A stretch of DNA of 64,000 nt, from NCBI GenBank assembly GCA_041394405.1, contig JAWKIF010000006.1, positions 248,001 to 312,000 on the forward strand. The letters run 5' to 3'. How positions within the stretch are numbered: position 1 is the first letter of the stretch; each line of letters begins with the position of its first letter. Made by a program: the position numbers and the translations under genes. This document shows positions 6,683 through 15,175 of this stretch, in pieces. The notes under the pieces were generated by a model. It was not told the origin of the DNA and ran no database searches. It saw nothing but the letters and a program-made list of their open reading frames with translations. Source of the stretch: Microthrix sp041394405 (GTDB lineage: Bacteria; Actinomycetota; Acidimicrobiia; Acidimicrobiales; Microtrichaceae).

Positions 6683-7450
6683 ATGAGCGCGTCGTTGCGG
6701 GTGTCGAATCTCCACTATTCGTACCCCGACGGGCGGTCGGCGCTCCACGGCGTGACCCTCCGCGTTGACGACGGCGAGCGGGTGGCCATTCTGGGCCCGA
6801 ACGGTGCCGGAAAGACCACCCTGATGCTGCATCTCAACGGAATCCTTACCCCGGCATCGGGCTCGGTGGAGGTGGGTGGCTTGCCGGTCACGCCAGCCAA
6901 CCTTCGAGAGATCCGTCGGCGCGTGGGGCTGGTGTTTCAGGACCCCGACGACCAGCTGTTCATGGCCCGGGTGGCCGACGATGTGGCCTTCGGCCCCGCC
7001 AACCTCGGATTCTCGGGTGAGGACCTGGCGGTCCGCACGCTGAACGCACTGGAACAGGTGGGCATGTCCGCCGAACGCGACTCAGCGCCTCACCACCTCA
7101 GCTTCGGCCAGCGGCGGCGGGTGGCGTTGGCCACCGTGCTGGCCATGGACCCCCGCTTGTTGGTGCTGGACGAGCCCACCTCCAACCTCGACCCGGCCGC
7201 TCGGCGGGAGTTGGCCGAGCTGTTGGTGGCCTCACAGCTGAGCACCCTGATCGTCACCCACGACCTGCTGTACGCGTTGGAGCTGTGCCCACGTTCGGTC
7301 GTGATGTGCGAGGGTCGTGTCCTGGCCGACGGCCCGACCGCCGAGTTGCTGGCCGACGACGAGCTCATGCGCGCCAGCCGGCTCGGCCTGCCTGTCGGCG
7401 TCGACCCCCGCCTGATCTGCCCACCGCTGCCCACCGAGGACCGCCCATGA
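6683..7450 (+). CDS. cbiO: ECF cobalt/nickel importer ATP-binding subunit CbiO/NikO
   Basis: This 255-residue ABC ATPase powers the importer. Walker A is GPNGAGKTT (about residues 38-46), the Q-loop is VFQDPDDQLF, which is typical of ECF ATPases, the signature is LSFGQRRRVALA, Walker B is LLVLDEPTSNLD, and the switch His is in VTHDLL. The protein has the single nucleotide-binding domain and length usual for CbiO. The ATG at 6683 follows GGCGGGG. The stop overlaps the ATG of the cystathionine beta-synthase gene (7447-7450), so the transsulfuration genes may be co-transcribed with metal import. Confidence 0.95.
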   Translation: MSASLRVSNLHYSYPDGRSALHGVTLRVDDGERVAILGPNGAGKTTLMLHLNGILTPASGSVEVGGLPVTPANLREIRRRVGLVFQDPDDQLFMARVADDVAFGPANLGFSGEDLAVRTLNALEQVGMSAERDSAPHHLSFGQRRRVALATVLAMDPRLLVLDEPTSNLDPAARRELAELLVASQLSTLIVTHDLLYALELCPRSVVMCEGRVLADGPTAELLADDELMRASRLGLPVGVDPRLICPPLPTEDRP

Positions 7451-8868
7451 CCCAGGATCAACCCACGCCCACGGATCGAGCGGGGTTGCCGTCGGGCGTC
7501 GCCCCCTCGGTGCTGGAGCTGATCGGCAACACCCCGCTCGTGCGGCTGAAGCGGCTGAGCGAAGAGGAGGGCATCGAGGCCACGCTGGCCATGAAGACCG
7601 AGACGACCAACCCCGGAGGGTCCAGCAAGGACCGCCCTGCGTTGCAGATGATCCTCGACGCCGAGGTCTCGGGCGAGCTGGTGCCCGGCGGAACCATCGT
7701 GGAGCCCACCAGCGGAAACACCGGGGTGGGCCTGGCCATCGTGGCCGCACAGCGCGGGTATCGCTGTGTCTTCGTGATGACCGACAAGGTGGCGCCCGAG
7801 AAGGTCGACCTCCTGCGGGCCTACGGTGCCGAGGTGGTGGTGTGCCCCGTGGCCGTGCCACCCGAGGACCCGCAGAGCTACTACTCGGTCGCCGAGCGCC
7901 TGGTGGAGGAGACCCCTAACGCCTACCGCCCCAACCAGTACGCAAACGCGTCCAACCCGGCGTCGCACGTGGCCACCACCGGCCCGGAGATCTGGCGGCA
8001 GACCGATGGACGAGTCACCCACTTCGTGGCCGGGGCCGGAACCTGCGGAACCCTCACCGGCGTGGCCCGGTACCTCAAGGACGCCAACCCCAACGTGCGG
8101 ATCGTGGCCGCAGACCCGGAGGGCTCGGTGTTTTCGGGCGGGTCGGGGCGGCCCTACCTGGTCGAGGGTGTGGGGGAGGACTTCTTCCCCGACGCGTGGG
8201 AGGCCGCGCTCTACGACGAGATCATCCCCGTCTCCGATGCGGAGAGCTTCGGGATGGCCCGTCGGGTGGCTCGGACCGAGGGCATCCTGGTGGGTGGATC
8301 GGGCGGCATGGCGGTGGCGGCGGCCATCCAGGTGGCCAGGGCCGCCGGGCCCGACGACGTGGTGGTGGTGCTCAACCCCGATTCCGGACGGGGCTACTTG
8401 TCGAAGGTGTTCAACGACGAGTGGATGGCCAACTTCGGATTCACTACCGCCGAGAGCCCCACGCTGGCCGAGGCCCTGGAACGTGCCGGCGGCACCCGCG
8501 AGCTCTTGTATGTCAACCCAGGGGCCACCGTGCGCGAGGCCATCGATGTCATGCGATTGCATGGCGTCAGCCAGTTGCCGGTGTGCAAGAACACCCCTCC
8601 CTTTGCGGCGGCCGAGGTGATGGGCTCGGTCGACGAGCTGGTGCTGATGAGCGCAGCCGCCGCCGATCGCGCCACCTTGGAGGTTCCGGTGGAGCAGGTG
8701 ATGGGCGATCGGCTGCCCACCATCGGCATCGGCCAGGAGGTCGGCCGCTCCATCGAGGCGTTGCGAAGCACACCGGCGCTGCTGGTGCTGGGTGGGGGGC
8801 GCCCCTGTTGTGTGCTGACCCGCAGCGACGTGCTGGGGTTCCTGGAGTTGGGAGACGATCGTGGCTGA
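7447..8868 (+). CDS. Cystathionine beta-synthase with C-terminal CBS domain pair
   Basis: This 473-residue PLP enzyme should condense homocysteine with serine (or acetylserine) to cystathionine, the first step of reverse transsulfuration. The fold-type II catalytic domain covers about residues 18-320. The PLP lysine is Lys61 in NPGGSSKDR, and TSGNTGVG supplies the substrate loop. GAGTCGTLTG binds the PLP phosphate. Residues about 335-473 form a Bateman pair of CBS domains, the usual regulatory tail of bacterial CBS, which separates it from plain cysteine synthase. There is no N-terminal heme motif. The start overlaps the cbiO stop and the end overlaps the next start by eight bases. Confidence 0.9.
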   Translation: MTQDQPTPTDRAGLPSGVAPSVLELIGNTPLVRLKRLSEEEGIEATLAMKTETTNPGGSSKDRPALQMILDAEVSGELVPGGTIVEPTSGNTGVGLAIVAAQRGYRCVFVMTDKVAPEKVDLLRAYGAEVVVCPVAVPPEDPQSYYSVAERLVEETPNAYRPNQYANASNPASHVATTGPEIWRQTDGRVTHFVAGAGTCGTLTGVARYLKDANPNVRIVAADPEGSVFSGGSGRPYLVEGVGEDFFPDAWEAALYDEIIPVSDAESFGMARRVARTEGILVGGSGGMAVAAAIQVARAAGPDDVVVVLNPDSGRGYLSKVFNDEWMANFGFTTAESPTLAEALERAGGTRELLYVNPGATVREAIDVMRLHGVSQLPVCKNTPPFAAAEVMGSVDELVLMSAAAADRATLEVPVEQVMGDRLPTIGIGQEVGRSIEALRSTPALLVLGGGRPCCVLTRSDVLGFLELGDDRG

Positions 8869-10063
8869 CGGCGACGTGACCGTGGAGCGCGACACCACCC
8901 TGGGGTTTTCCACGCGCGCCATCCACGCCGGGCAACCCCCGGACCCCAACACCGGCGCAGTGGTGACGCCGATCAGCCTCGCCACCACGTTCGCCCAACC
9001 GAGTGTTGGCGAGCTGCCGGGCGGGTTTGAGTACGGCCGCACCGGTAACCCCACCCGTGCGGCCTACGAGGCCTGCGTGGCCAGCCTGGAGGGAGGCACC
9101 GACGCGGTGGCCTTCGCCTCGGGGCTCTCGGCCGAGGATGCACTGCTGCGGTTGGTCCCGCCCGGGCGCATGGTGGTGCTGGGCGACGACGCCTACGGGG
9201 GCACGTTTCGGTTGATCTCAGCGGTCCACGGGGCGGAGGGCAGGGGGCACGCAGCCTTCGATCTGACCGAGCCCGGCAAGCTGGAGGCGAACTGGCCCGA
9301 CGACTGCGACATGGTGTGGCTGGAGACCCCAACCAACCCGCTGCTGACGTGCTTGGACATCGAGGCGATCGCTGCGGTGGCCCACGCTCACGATGCGTTG
9401 CTGGTGGTGGACAACACCTTTGCCAGCCCGGCGCTGCAACGCCCGCTGGCCCTGGGGGCCGACCTCGTGGTGCATTCGGCCACCAAGTATCTGGGCGGAC
9501 ACTCCGACGTCGTCGGCGGCATCGTGGTGACCGCTCGCGAGGAGTTGGCGCAGCGCTTGCGGTACCTGCAGAACGCCGTCGGGGCGGTGCCCTCGCCGTT
9601 CGACTGCTATCTGGTGTTGCGGGGTATCAAGACGTTGTCGGTGCGTATGGAGCGCCAATCGGCCAACGCCCTGGCGGTGGCCGAGGCCTTGGCCGTCCAC
9701 CCGCAGGTGGAGCGGGTGCTGTACCCGGGGCTGAACGACCATCCCACCCATTCGGTGGCTACCCGCCAGATGTCCGGCGGCTCAGGTCTTGGGGGCAGGG
9801 CGTTTGGTGGCATGGTCAGCTTCGTGTGCCGGGGCGGGGAGTCGGCGGCGCTCGAGGTAGTGACCCACACCCGGTTGTTCACGTTGGCCGAGTCGCTCGG
9901 CGCAGTCGAGAGCCTGATCGAGCACCCCGGCCGCATGACCCATGCATCGGCGGCCGGGTCCCCGCTGGAGGTGCCGGCCGCGCTGGTGCGGTGCTCGGTG
10001 GGGTTGGAGGACGCGGACGACCTGGTCGCCGACCTGTCCCAGGCGCTCAACCGCCTGGGTTGA
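8861..10063 (+). CDS. Cystathionine gamma-synthase/gamma-lyase (Cys/Met metabolism PLP enzyme)
   Basis: This 400-residue fold-type I PLP enzyme belongs to the MetB/MetC/Mgl family. It starts with the family-typical FSTRAIHAGQ. PLP-contact motifs include SGLSAEDALL, VDNTFASP and the lysine loop SATKYLGGHSD with Lys209. With the overlapping beta-synthase gene upstream, a gamma-lyase role (cystathionine to cysteine) in reverse transsulfuration is the likeliest, but sequence alone does not separate lyase from gamma-synthase. The GTG start at 8861 lies eight bases inside the upstream gene. Its 3' end overlaps the convergent BpsA-like gene by 17 bases. Confidence 0.9.
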   Translation: MADGDVTVERDTTLGFSTRAIHAGQPPDPNTGAVVTPISLATTFAQPSVGELPGGFEYGRTGNPTRAAYEACVASLEGGTDAVAFASGLSAEDALLRLVPPGRMVVLGDDAYGGTFRLISAVHGAEGRGHAAFDLTEPGKLEANWPDDCDMVWLETPTNPLLTCLDIEAIAAVAHAHDALLVVDNTFASPALQRPLALGADLVVHSATKYLGGHSDVVGGIVVTAREELAQRLRYLQNAVGAVPSPFDCYLVLRGIKTLSVRMERQSANALAVAEALAVHPQVERVLYPGLNDHPTHSVATRQMSGGSGLGGRAFGGMVSFVCRGGESAALEVVTHTRLFTLAESLGAVESLIEHPGRMTHASAAGSPLEVPAALVRCSVGLEDADDLVADLSQALNRLG

Positions 10064-11762
10064 GCGTTGCGCCGGACTGGGGAATCGGCGACGCGAGCAG
10101 CGCCGCAAGCCGGTCGAGCGGCAGGTCGATGAGCGCGTCGCCCGGTTGGGGGGCCACTCGGAGCTGGGCGAGGTGGGCCTCGGCCAGCGCCCGGGCTTGG
10201 CGCCGGGTGGGCGGCGTCGCGGCACCGTCGCCGCCGGGCGACGGGTCGCCCGGCTGAGCGGTGAGCCACTCGGCCAACACGTTCCGAGGGTTGGCGTGGC
10301 CTCGACCGACCAGCATCGGTGCGGCGGCCGGGGCTCCTGCGGTCTCGACCCGGCGGGCGACGAGCACCTCCGCCCCGACGGAGTTGGCCTCGTCGCCCGC
10401 GCCGATGCCCGCCCCTGGGGCGTTGGCCGGATCGAGCGTCCAGTGGGCTGCGAGGTGATGGCGAACCCAGGCCCGGCCATCCACGGCGGCCGGGTCGGCA
10501 CCCGGGCGTCGATCGCTGCGTTCGAGGTCAACCACCAGCACCGCCGAGGGGCAGGGCAGCGCCAGGAGCAAGCGGGGCAGCCAGCCCCCCGGGTCGTCGC
10601 GGAGGTCCACGACCGGCACGGCGCCGCTGCGAAGCTTGGGTGCGCCCCCCGGGGAGAGCAGCCGACGAACGCCGATCACCTGGGCCTCACCGCCCTCTGG
10701 GGCCAACGACCCCGCCAGCGCAATGGCCGCGTCCAGGGGGGCCGGGTCGGGCTCCGATGCCGACCGTGCGGCGGCCGAACCCTGGGTGTAGAGGCGGTTG
10801 GCCGCCTCGTGGTGCACGGGATCCCGGCCGGTGGGTGCGAGCAGATACAGGTCGGCACGTCCGCCGATCGCCTCCGCCCCCACATAGGTGACCGCCCCCG
10901 GCCATAGTGCGGTCAGGGCCAGCCCGGCCCGGATCATCTCCCGTTGCACCTGCCAGCCCAGGGTGGCGCGGGTTTCGCCGTACCCATAGCTGACGGCGAT
11001 GCGCGACTCGGGGCCCGACAACGCCTGGCGGGCGATGGCCAGAAACGCCGCCATGCCCTCCGGCGTGTAGGGCGGATCGGTCAGCACGAGATCGGCCCAA
11101 CCCGCCCACGGGGAGGGCAGCCCCAGGCGAACGTCGCACCACCGGGTCAGGAGTTGGCCCGGGCCGGTGTCGGCCGCACCCAGGACGGCGAGCGTGGCAT
11201 CGTCCACGTCCAACACCGCCACCTGACGCGCCCGACCATCGGCGGCCAGAACCAGGGCGTCCAGGTCGCGCCCGCCCAACACGAGCACGTTGGCTCCCCG
11301 GACGTCGAGGTGGGAATCGATCGCATCGAGCCGGGCGGCGACCCCGTCGGGGGTTGCGGGGCGGTGGTCCAGCTCGCGTCGGGGCCGTCCGAGCGATTCG
11401 GCCCAGCGCGCCAACTGCCCGCCGACGGCGGGTTCCAGAAACCGCCCGGCGGGCGGCGGTGAGGCCAGATCCCAGGCCGCAATCAGCTGGTTTCGGAGCG
11501 CCTCCGACACGGCCCAACGCTCGCCCTGCTCCACCAGCGTTGCCTCCGGGTTGGTGCCCAGGGTGGCCAGCAGGGCCTCGATCCCCCGGCGCGACACTCC
11601 GCTGCATGCCACCAGCTCGCCGACCGTGGCCGGCCCCTCCACCAGCCGGCGTATGGCGGGGCGAAGCGCGACCGTGGCGAGTCCGGCGGGGGCACCAGTC
11701 GTCGCGGCGGCGTCGGTTGAAGTGCCGTTCTCTGGTTGATCGCTCGGTGGTTCGGTGCTCAT
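10047..11762 (-). CDS. BpsA-like (DUF43) branched-chain polyamine synthase family protein
   Basis: This 571-residue protein has a winged-helix-like N-terminal domain (about 30-100) and a Rossmann methyltransferase-fold domain (about 130-330). The latter carries landmarks of N4-bis(aminopropyl)spermidine synthase (BpsA): LDHRPATPDGV, a glycine loop GGRDLDAL (163-170), VAVLDVDD (182-188) and the catalytic-loop DPPYTPEG (229-236). BpsA transfers aminopropyl groups from decarboxylated SAM to spermidine. In thermophile BpsA the loop reads GDDD, while here it is GGRD, so the reaction may differ. Residues about 330-571 are an extra half absent from the roughly 350-residue archaeal enzyme. The ATG at 11762 has GGAGG upstream and overlaps the stop of the MraY-like gene, so the two are coupled. 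Confidence 0.65.
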   Translation of the reverse strand: MSTEPPSDQPENGTSTDAAATTGAPAGLATVALRPAIRRLVEGPATVGELVACSGVSRRGIEALLATLGTNPEATLVEQGERWAVSEALRNQLIAAWDLASPPPAGRFLEPAVGGQLARWAESLGRPRRELDHRPATPDGVAARLDAIDSHLDVRGANVLVLGGRDLDALVLAADGRARQVAVLDVDDATLAVLGAADTGPGQLLTRWCDVRLGLPSPWAGWADLVLTDPPYTPEGMAAFLAIARQALSGPESRIAVSYGYGETRATLGWQVQREMIRAGLALTALWPGAVTYVGAEAIGGRADLYLLAPTGRDPVHHEAANRLYTQGSAAARSASEPDPAPLDAAIALAGSLAPEGGEAQVIGVRRLLSPGGAPKLRSGAVPVVDLRDDPGGWLPRLLLALPCPSAVLVVDLERSDRRPGADPAAVDGRAWVRHHLAAHWTLDPANAPGAGIGAGDEANSVGAEVLVARRVETAGAPAAAPMLVGRGHANPRNVLAEWLTAQPGDPSPGGDGAATPPTRRQARALAEAHLAQLRVAPQPGDALIDLPLDRLAALLASPIPQSGATLNPGG

Positions 11763-12718
11763 GGGTTGTCCTCCGCTGCTCGCCGGCCCAGCTGATCCAG
11801 CTGCGCCAACCCAGGCGTGCCGGCGATCACGTCGGTGAAGCTCACCCGCTCGCTGGCCAGCGTTGCCGCCACGACGGCCGCCAGGCCCATCATGCGGGTT
11901 CGTGGCGCCCAACGGCTGAGGGCGCCGGTGGCCAGCACTGCGCCGATGGCGTTGGCGCCGGTGTCGCCCAGCATGGCATGTTCGGCGAGGTCCTCGGGCA
12001 TCAGCCCGACCGCCACACCCAGCACGGCGGCCGCCTCCGCGCCGACCGAAGGATCGGCGCCGCGTGCGGACGGGCGGCACCCCAGGGTCGTGCCCAACGC
12101 GCCCAGGATGGCGACCTTCAGGGCCCGCCCCGGTCGCAGATCGAACAGGTTCACGAGGTTGGCCGTGGCGGCCACGAAGGCGCCGTCGGCCAGCACCCCG
12201 CCAGCTCCGACCCGAACGTCGGGCGGCCGGTTCGAGTTCGCCAGCGCCGAGGCTGCAAGGCCAGCGGCACCGATGGCGGCGATCTTCATCGCGCCGGTGG
12301 TGACCTCACCCGTCGACAGCGCCCGCAGGTGTCCGCCCAGGCCCTTGGTGTCGGTGGCGCCGCTGAGGTCGTCCACGGCACCCGCAAGGCCGGAGCCTGC
12401 TGCGGCGACCAGCGCCGGTGAGGCTCCCGCCAGCGACCCTCGCAGGGGCGCTGCGGCCAGCACGCCGGCCACCAACCCGGCCACGGCCGCCGGACCCTCC
12501 AACAGGGTGACGGGCTCGCCCCGGTGGTTGGTGCGAGCCCATCGCTGCGCTCCGCCGGGCACGCCGTGGGGCAACTCCGCCAGGGCGCGGTTGGCCACCA
12601 CGGCGGCAACGCCGGCGCCGGCCAGGTGAGCAAGCGCCGCCCGCCCCCGGCCGGGGCCGCCCGTCGGCGGCCGGTCACCGCGAGAGGTCGGGTCGTCAGA
12701 GCTGCGTCGCTTGGCCAC
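11759..12718 (-). CDS. MraY/WecA-like membrane phosphoglycosyltransferase family protein
   Basis: This 319-residue polytopic membrane protein is distantly related to the polyprenyl-phosphate sugar-1-phosphate transferases (MraY, WecA). Visible family motifs are AGAVDDLSG, with the Asp pair that binds Mg2+ in MraY, NLVNLFDLRPGRALK, which matches the conserved cytoplasmic NxxNxxDG-type loop, and GDTGAN. It is not the housekeeping MraY. Similar single-copy proteins occur in other actinobacteria, with no established substrate that I know of. I chose the GTG at 12716-12718, because longer frames run antisense into the signal peptide of the divergent lipoprotein. The stop overlaps the start of the BpsA-like gene. 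Confidence 0.65.
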   Translation of the reverse strand: MAKRRSSDDPTSRGDRPPTGGPGRGRAALAHLAGAGVAAVVANRALAELPHGVPGGAQRWARTNHRGEPVTLLEGPAAVAGLVAGVLAAAPLRGSLAGASPALVAAAGSGLAGAVDDLSGATDTKGLGGHLRALSTGEVTTGAMKIAAIGAAGLAASALANSNRPPDVRVGAGGVLADGAFVAATANLVNLFDLRPGRALKVAILGALGTTLGCRPSARGADPSVGAEAAAVLGVAVGLMPEDLAEHAMLGDTGANAIGAVLATGALSRWAPRTRMMGLAAVVAATLASERVSFTDVIAGTPGLAQLDQLGRRAAEDNP

Positions 12719-12756
12719 CGGGCAACGGTAGTTTGCCGGTCGTGCGAGTCGTCGCA

Positions 12757-13731
12757 ATGCGTCGGACCCTCCTGGTCGTCGCCACAGCCGCTGCTGTTGT
12801 TGGAGCATCTGCGGGGTGTGGGGGTGGCTCGTCGGGTGGCTCCTCGGCCGACGTCACTTCCGCCCAGGCCGACGACCGGCCCATCGAGGTGGCGACGACC
12901 GAAGTGTTCCGGGTTCGGGCCGACCAGGCGACGGCGCTGGCCACCGACCGGCGCGGGCGCCTGCTGGTGGGCGAGCGGCTCACCGGCAGGGTCAGGGCCA
13001 TCGATCCGGCCACGGGTGATGCTCAGTCGGTCACCACGGTGACGGGGTTGGACGGGGACCTCCCGCAGGGTGGGCTATTGGACCTGGCGGTCGAGGCCGA
13101 TGGGCGTTTGCTGGCCTCGCTGACGGCCGAGGACGGCCACTTGGTGGTGGACGAGCTTCACCCGGCCGACGGTGCCTCCACCCGCCGGTGGACCGGGCCG
13201 CTGTCTCAGCCGGAGGCCAACGGCGGGCGCCTAGCGGTATTGGGCGGGGACGACGCCCGTGTGCTGGTCGGGGTGGGAGACCTGTTGAACCCCGAGCGGG
13301 CCGCGCTGGCCGACACGGCCAACGGCAAGGTGATGGCCGTGGACGCCGAGGGTGGCGCGGTCCCCTGGGCGCCTGGCTTCAACAATCCCTTTGCCCTGGG
13401 CAGCGACGGCCTGGCCACCGTGTGGATCGCCGACAACGCCCCCGGCAACAACCCCGAGCGGCTGCTGCGGGTCACCGACGGCCGTGTCGACGAGGTGGCC
13501 TCGTGGGAGGACACCCGTGTGCCGGTGGGTCTGGCCGTGCTGGACGAATCGACCGTTGCCGTCTGCTTCTTTGCCAGCGGCGACCTGGTGTTGGTGAACG
13601 CCGACTGGCCGGGCGACGCCACGGGCCAGAGGGTGGCCACGGATTGCCGCTACGGCGTGGAGGCGCCGGGCCCCGACGCGCTGGCGTACTCCACCAGCGA
13701 CGAGGTGGTGTTGTTGCGGCTGGAGCGCTGA
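12757..13731 (+). CDS. Secreted beta-propeller lipoprotein (unknown substrate)
   Basis: This protein of about 325 residues has a lipoprotein signal peptide (MRRTLL..., lipobox GASAGC with Cys21) and a Gly/Ser-rich linker. The rest is a repeated-strand domain with short units such as ALATDRRGRLLVGERLTGRV and LDLAVEADGRLLASL, typical of a six-bladed NHL or glucose/sorbosone-dehydrogenase-like propeller. The FNNPFALG and WIADNAPGNNPERLL segments resemble sugar-dehydrogenase propellers. I cannot see a complete PQQ site, so enzyme activity is not claimed. The ATG at 12757 gives the cleanest signal peptide, and a GTG at 12742 would add five residues. It is divergent from the MraY-like gene. Confidence 0.7.
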   Translation: MRRTLLVVATAAAVVGASAGCGGGSSGGSSADVTSAQADDRPIEVATTEVFRVRADQATALATDRRGRLLVGERLTGRVRAIDPATGDAQSVTTVTGLDGDLPQGGLLDLAVEADGRLLASLTAEDGHLVVDELHPADGASTRRWTGPLSQPEANGGRLAVLGGDDARVLVGVGDLLNPERAALADTANGKVMAVDAEGGAVPWAPGFNNPFALGSDGLATVWIADNAPGNNPERLLRVTDGRVDEVASWEDTRVPVGLAVLDESTVAVCFFASGDLVLVNADWPGDATGQRVATDCRYGVEAPGPDALAYSTSDEVVLLRLER

Positions 13732-13736
13732 ACGCG

Positions 13737-14528
13737 CTACTCCGGCGCCGGCAACTCCGCCAAACGGTCATCCGCGGTGAACAGGCGGGTGCTCAGACCG
13801 ATGGCCATGACGGTGGTGGTCACCGCCACCGACCCCAAGATGAGGTACATCACGGCCAGCTGCACCCGAACCGCCTCGGCCGGTTCCACCCCGGCCAGGA
13901 TGAGGCCCACCATGGCACCGGGAAGGAACACCAGGCCCACCGACTTGGTGGTCTCGATCTGGGGGATCAGCGCGGTGCGAACCGCGGTGCGCAGCTCTCG
14001 TTGCACGGAGTTGCGGCCGGTGAGGCCAAGGGCCAGGTGTGCCTCCACCCGATCGCGATGATCGCTGACCTCGCCGATGGTTCGGCGGGCGGCCAGCACC
14101 GTGGACGACAACGAGTTGCCCACCACCATGCCAGCAAGTGGTACGACGGCGCGGGGGGTCAGCTCGAAGATGCCGAACCCGAACAGCACCCCCAGCGAGA
14201 TCACCGAGGTGGCCGAGAAGGCGAGCAAGGCCAGCGGAAAGGCGGCGGGCACCTCGGGGGCCCGGCGGCGCACGGTGAACGCAGCGAAGACCACCATCGC
14301 CACCACCCAGCACCAGCTCCACACCAGCGGAGCCGCGTCGTCGACCACCACCGTGAGGACGCCGCCGATGGCAGCCAACTGGGCGGCCGCCCGAACCGCA
14401 GCCCATACGATCGACCCGCCAACGCCCAGGTGGCGCCACGCCGAGACCCCAAGCGCAAGGGCCACCAGGATCCCGGCCGCGGCGAGCCCCCACAGCGACG
14501 GTGCCGTTGCGCCGGTTTGGGCGATCAC
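13737..14528 (-). CDS. fetB: FetB/UPF0014-family ABC transporter permease
   Basis: This 263-residue membrane protein with about seven helices belongs to the FetB (YbbM) family, the permease of an ABC exporter linked to iron efflux and oxidative-stress resistance in E. coli. Recognisable parts are the GNSLSSTVLAARR segment after helix 4 and ALIPQIETTKSVGLVFLPGAMVGLILAG, which is strongly conserved in the family. The start overlaps the end of fetA (14525-14528). It ends five bases after the convergent lipoprotein gene. Metal specificity in this organism is inferred from the family only. Confidence 0.88.
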   Translation of the reverse strand: MIAQTGATAPSLWGLAAAGILVALALGVSAWRHLGVGGSIVWAAVRAAAQLAAIGGVLTVVVDDAAPLVWSWCWVVAMVVFAAFTVRRRAPEVPAAFPLALLAFSATSVISLGVLFGFGIFELTPRAVVPLAGMVVGNSLSSTVLAARRTIGEVSDHRDRVEAHLALGLTGRNSVQRELRTAVRTALIPQIETTKSVGLVFLPGAMVGLILAGVEPAEAVRVQLAVMYLILGSVAVTTTVMAIGLSTRLFTADDRLAELPAPE

Positions 14529-15175
14529 AGCTGCGCCGTCTCCGGCGGCTGGTCAAGGCGCAGGTGGCGATCCCCCAGCCGTTTGGCTTGAGCCGGGTCG
14601 TGGGTGACCCACAGCACGGTGGTGCCGCTCTCGGCCAGCGACCGGGCCAGTCGCTCCAACGTCTCGGCGGCCTCGGGATCCAGGCTGGAGGTGGGCTCGT
14701 CGGCCAACAGCACCGACGGTCGGGTGGTGAGGGTGCGTGCCAGGCACATTCGCTGGCTCTCGCCTCCCGACAGCTCGGTGGCCTCCCGCTGCGCAACATT
14801 TGGCGCCAAAGCCACCCGCTCCAACAGCTCGCTCACCTCCCCATCGTCCAGGTCGGCCACCGTGCGCAGGTTCTCGGCCACCGTGCCGGGGAACGGCACC
14901 GGCTGTTGGAACACCATGCCCACCTGCCGACGATGCTCGTGCGGCTCGATGTCCGCCAGCGACGTGCCCCGGTACAGCACCCGGCCGGTGGTGGGCGCCA
15001 CCAGTCGATTGCAGCAGCGCAGCAAGGTGGACTTGCCTGCCCCCGATGGGCCGGTGATCACCGTGATCCCGCCGGACGCGATGTCCAGCGAGCGGGCCCG
15101 CAGACGGGTGTGGCCGCCCGCGACGACGGTGACGTCCCGAAACGCGAAGAGCGGGTTGGGGCCAGGCTCGGTCAC
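14525..15175 (-). CDS. fetA: FetA-like ABC transporter ATP-binding protein
   Basis: This 216-residue ABC ATPase partners FetB. Walker A is GPSGAGKST, the Q-loop is VFQQPVPFPGTV, the signature is LSGGESQRMCLA, Walker B is VLLADEPTSSLD, and the switch His is in VTHDPAQ. Length and order match FetA (YbbL). The GTG start at 15175 overlaps the stop of the uridine kinase gene by GTGA, so udk, fetA and fetB read as one operon. Confidence 0.9.
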   Translation of the reverse strand: MTEPGPNPLFAFRDVTVVAGGHTRLRARSLDIASGGITVITGPSGAGKSTLLRCCNRLVAPTTGRVLYRGTSLADIEPHEHRRQVGMVFQQPVPFPGTVAENLRTVADLDDGEVSELLERVALAPNVAQREATELSGGESQRMCLARTLTTRPSVLLADEPTSSLDPEAAETLERLARSLAESGTTVLWVTHDPAQAKRLGDRHLRLDQPPETAQL

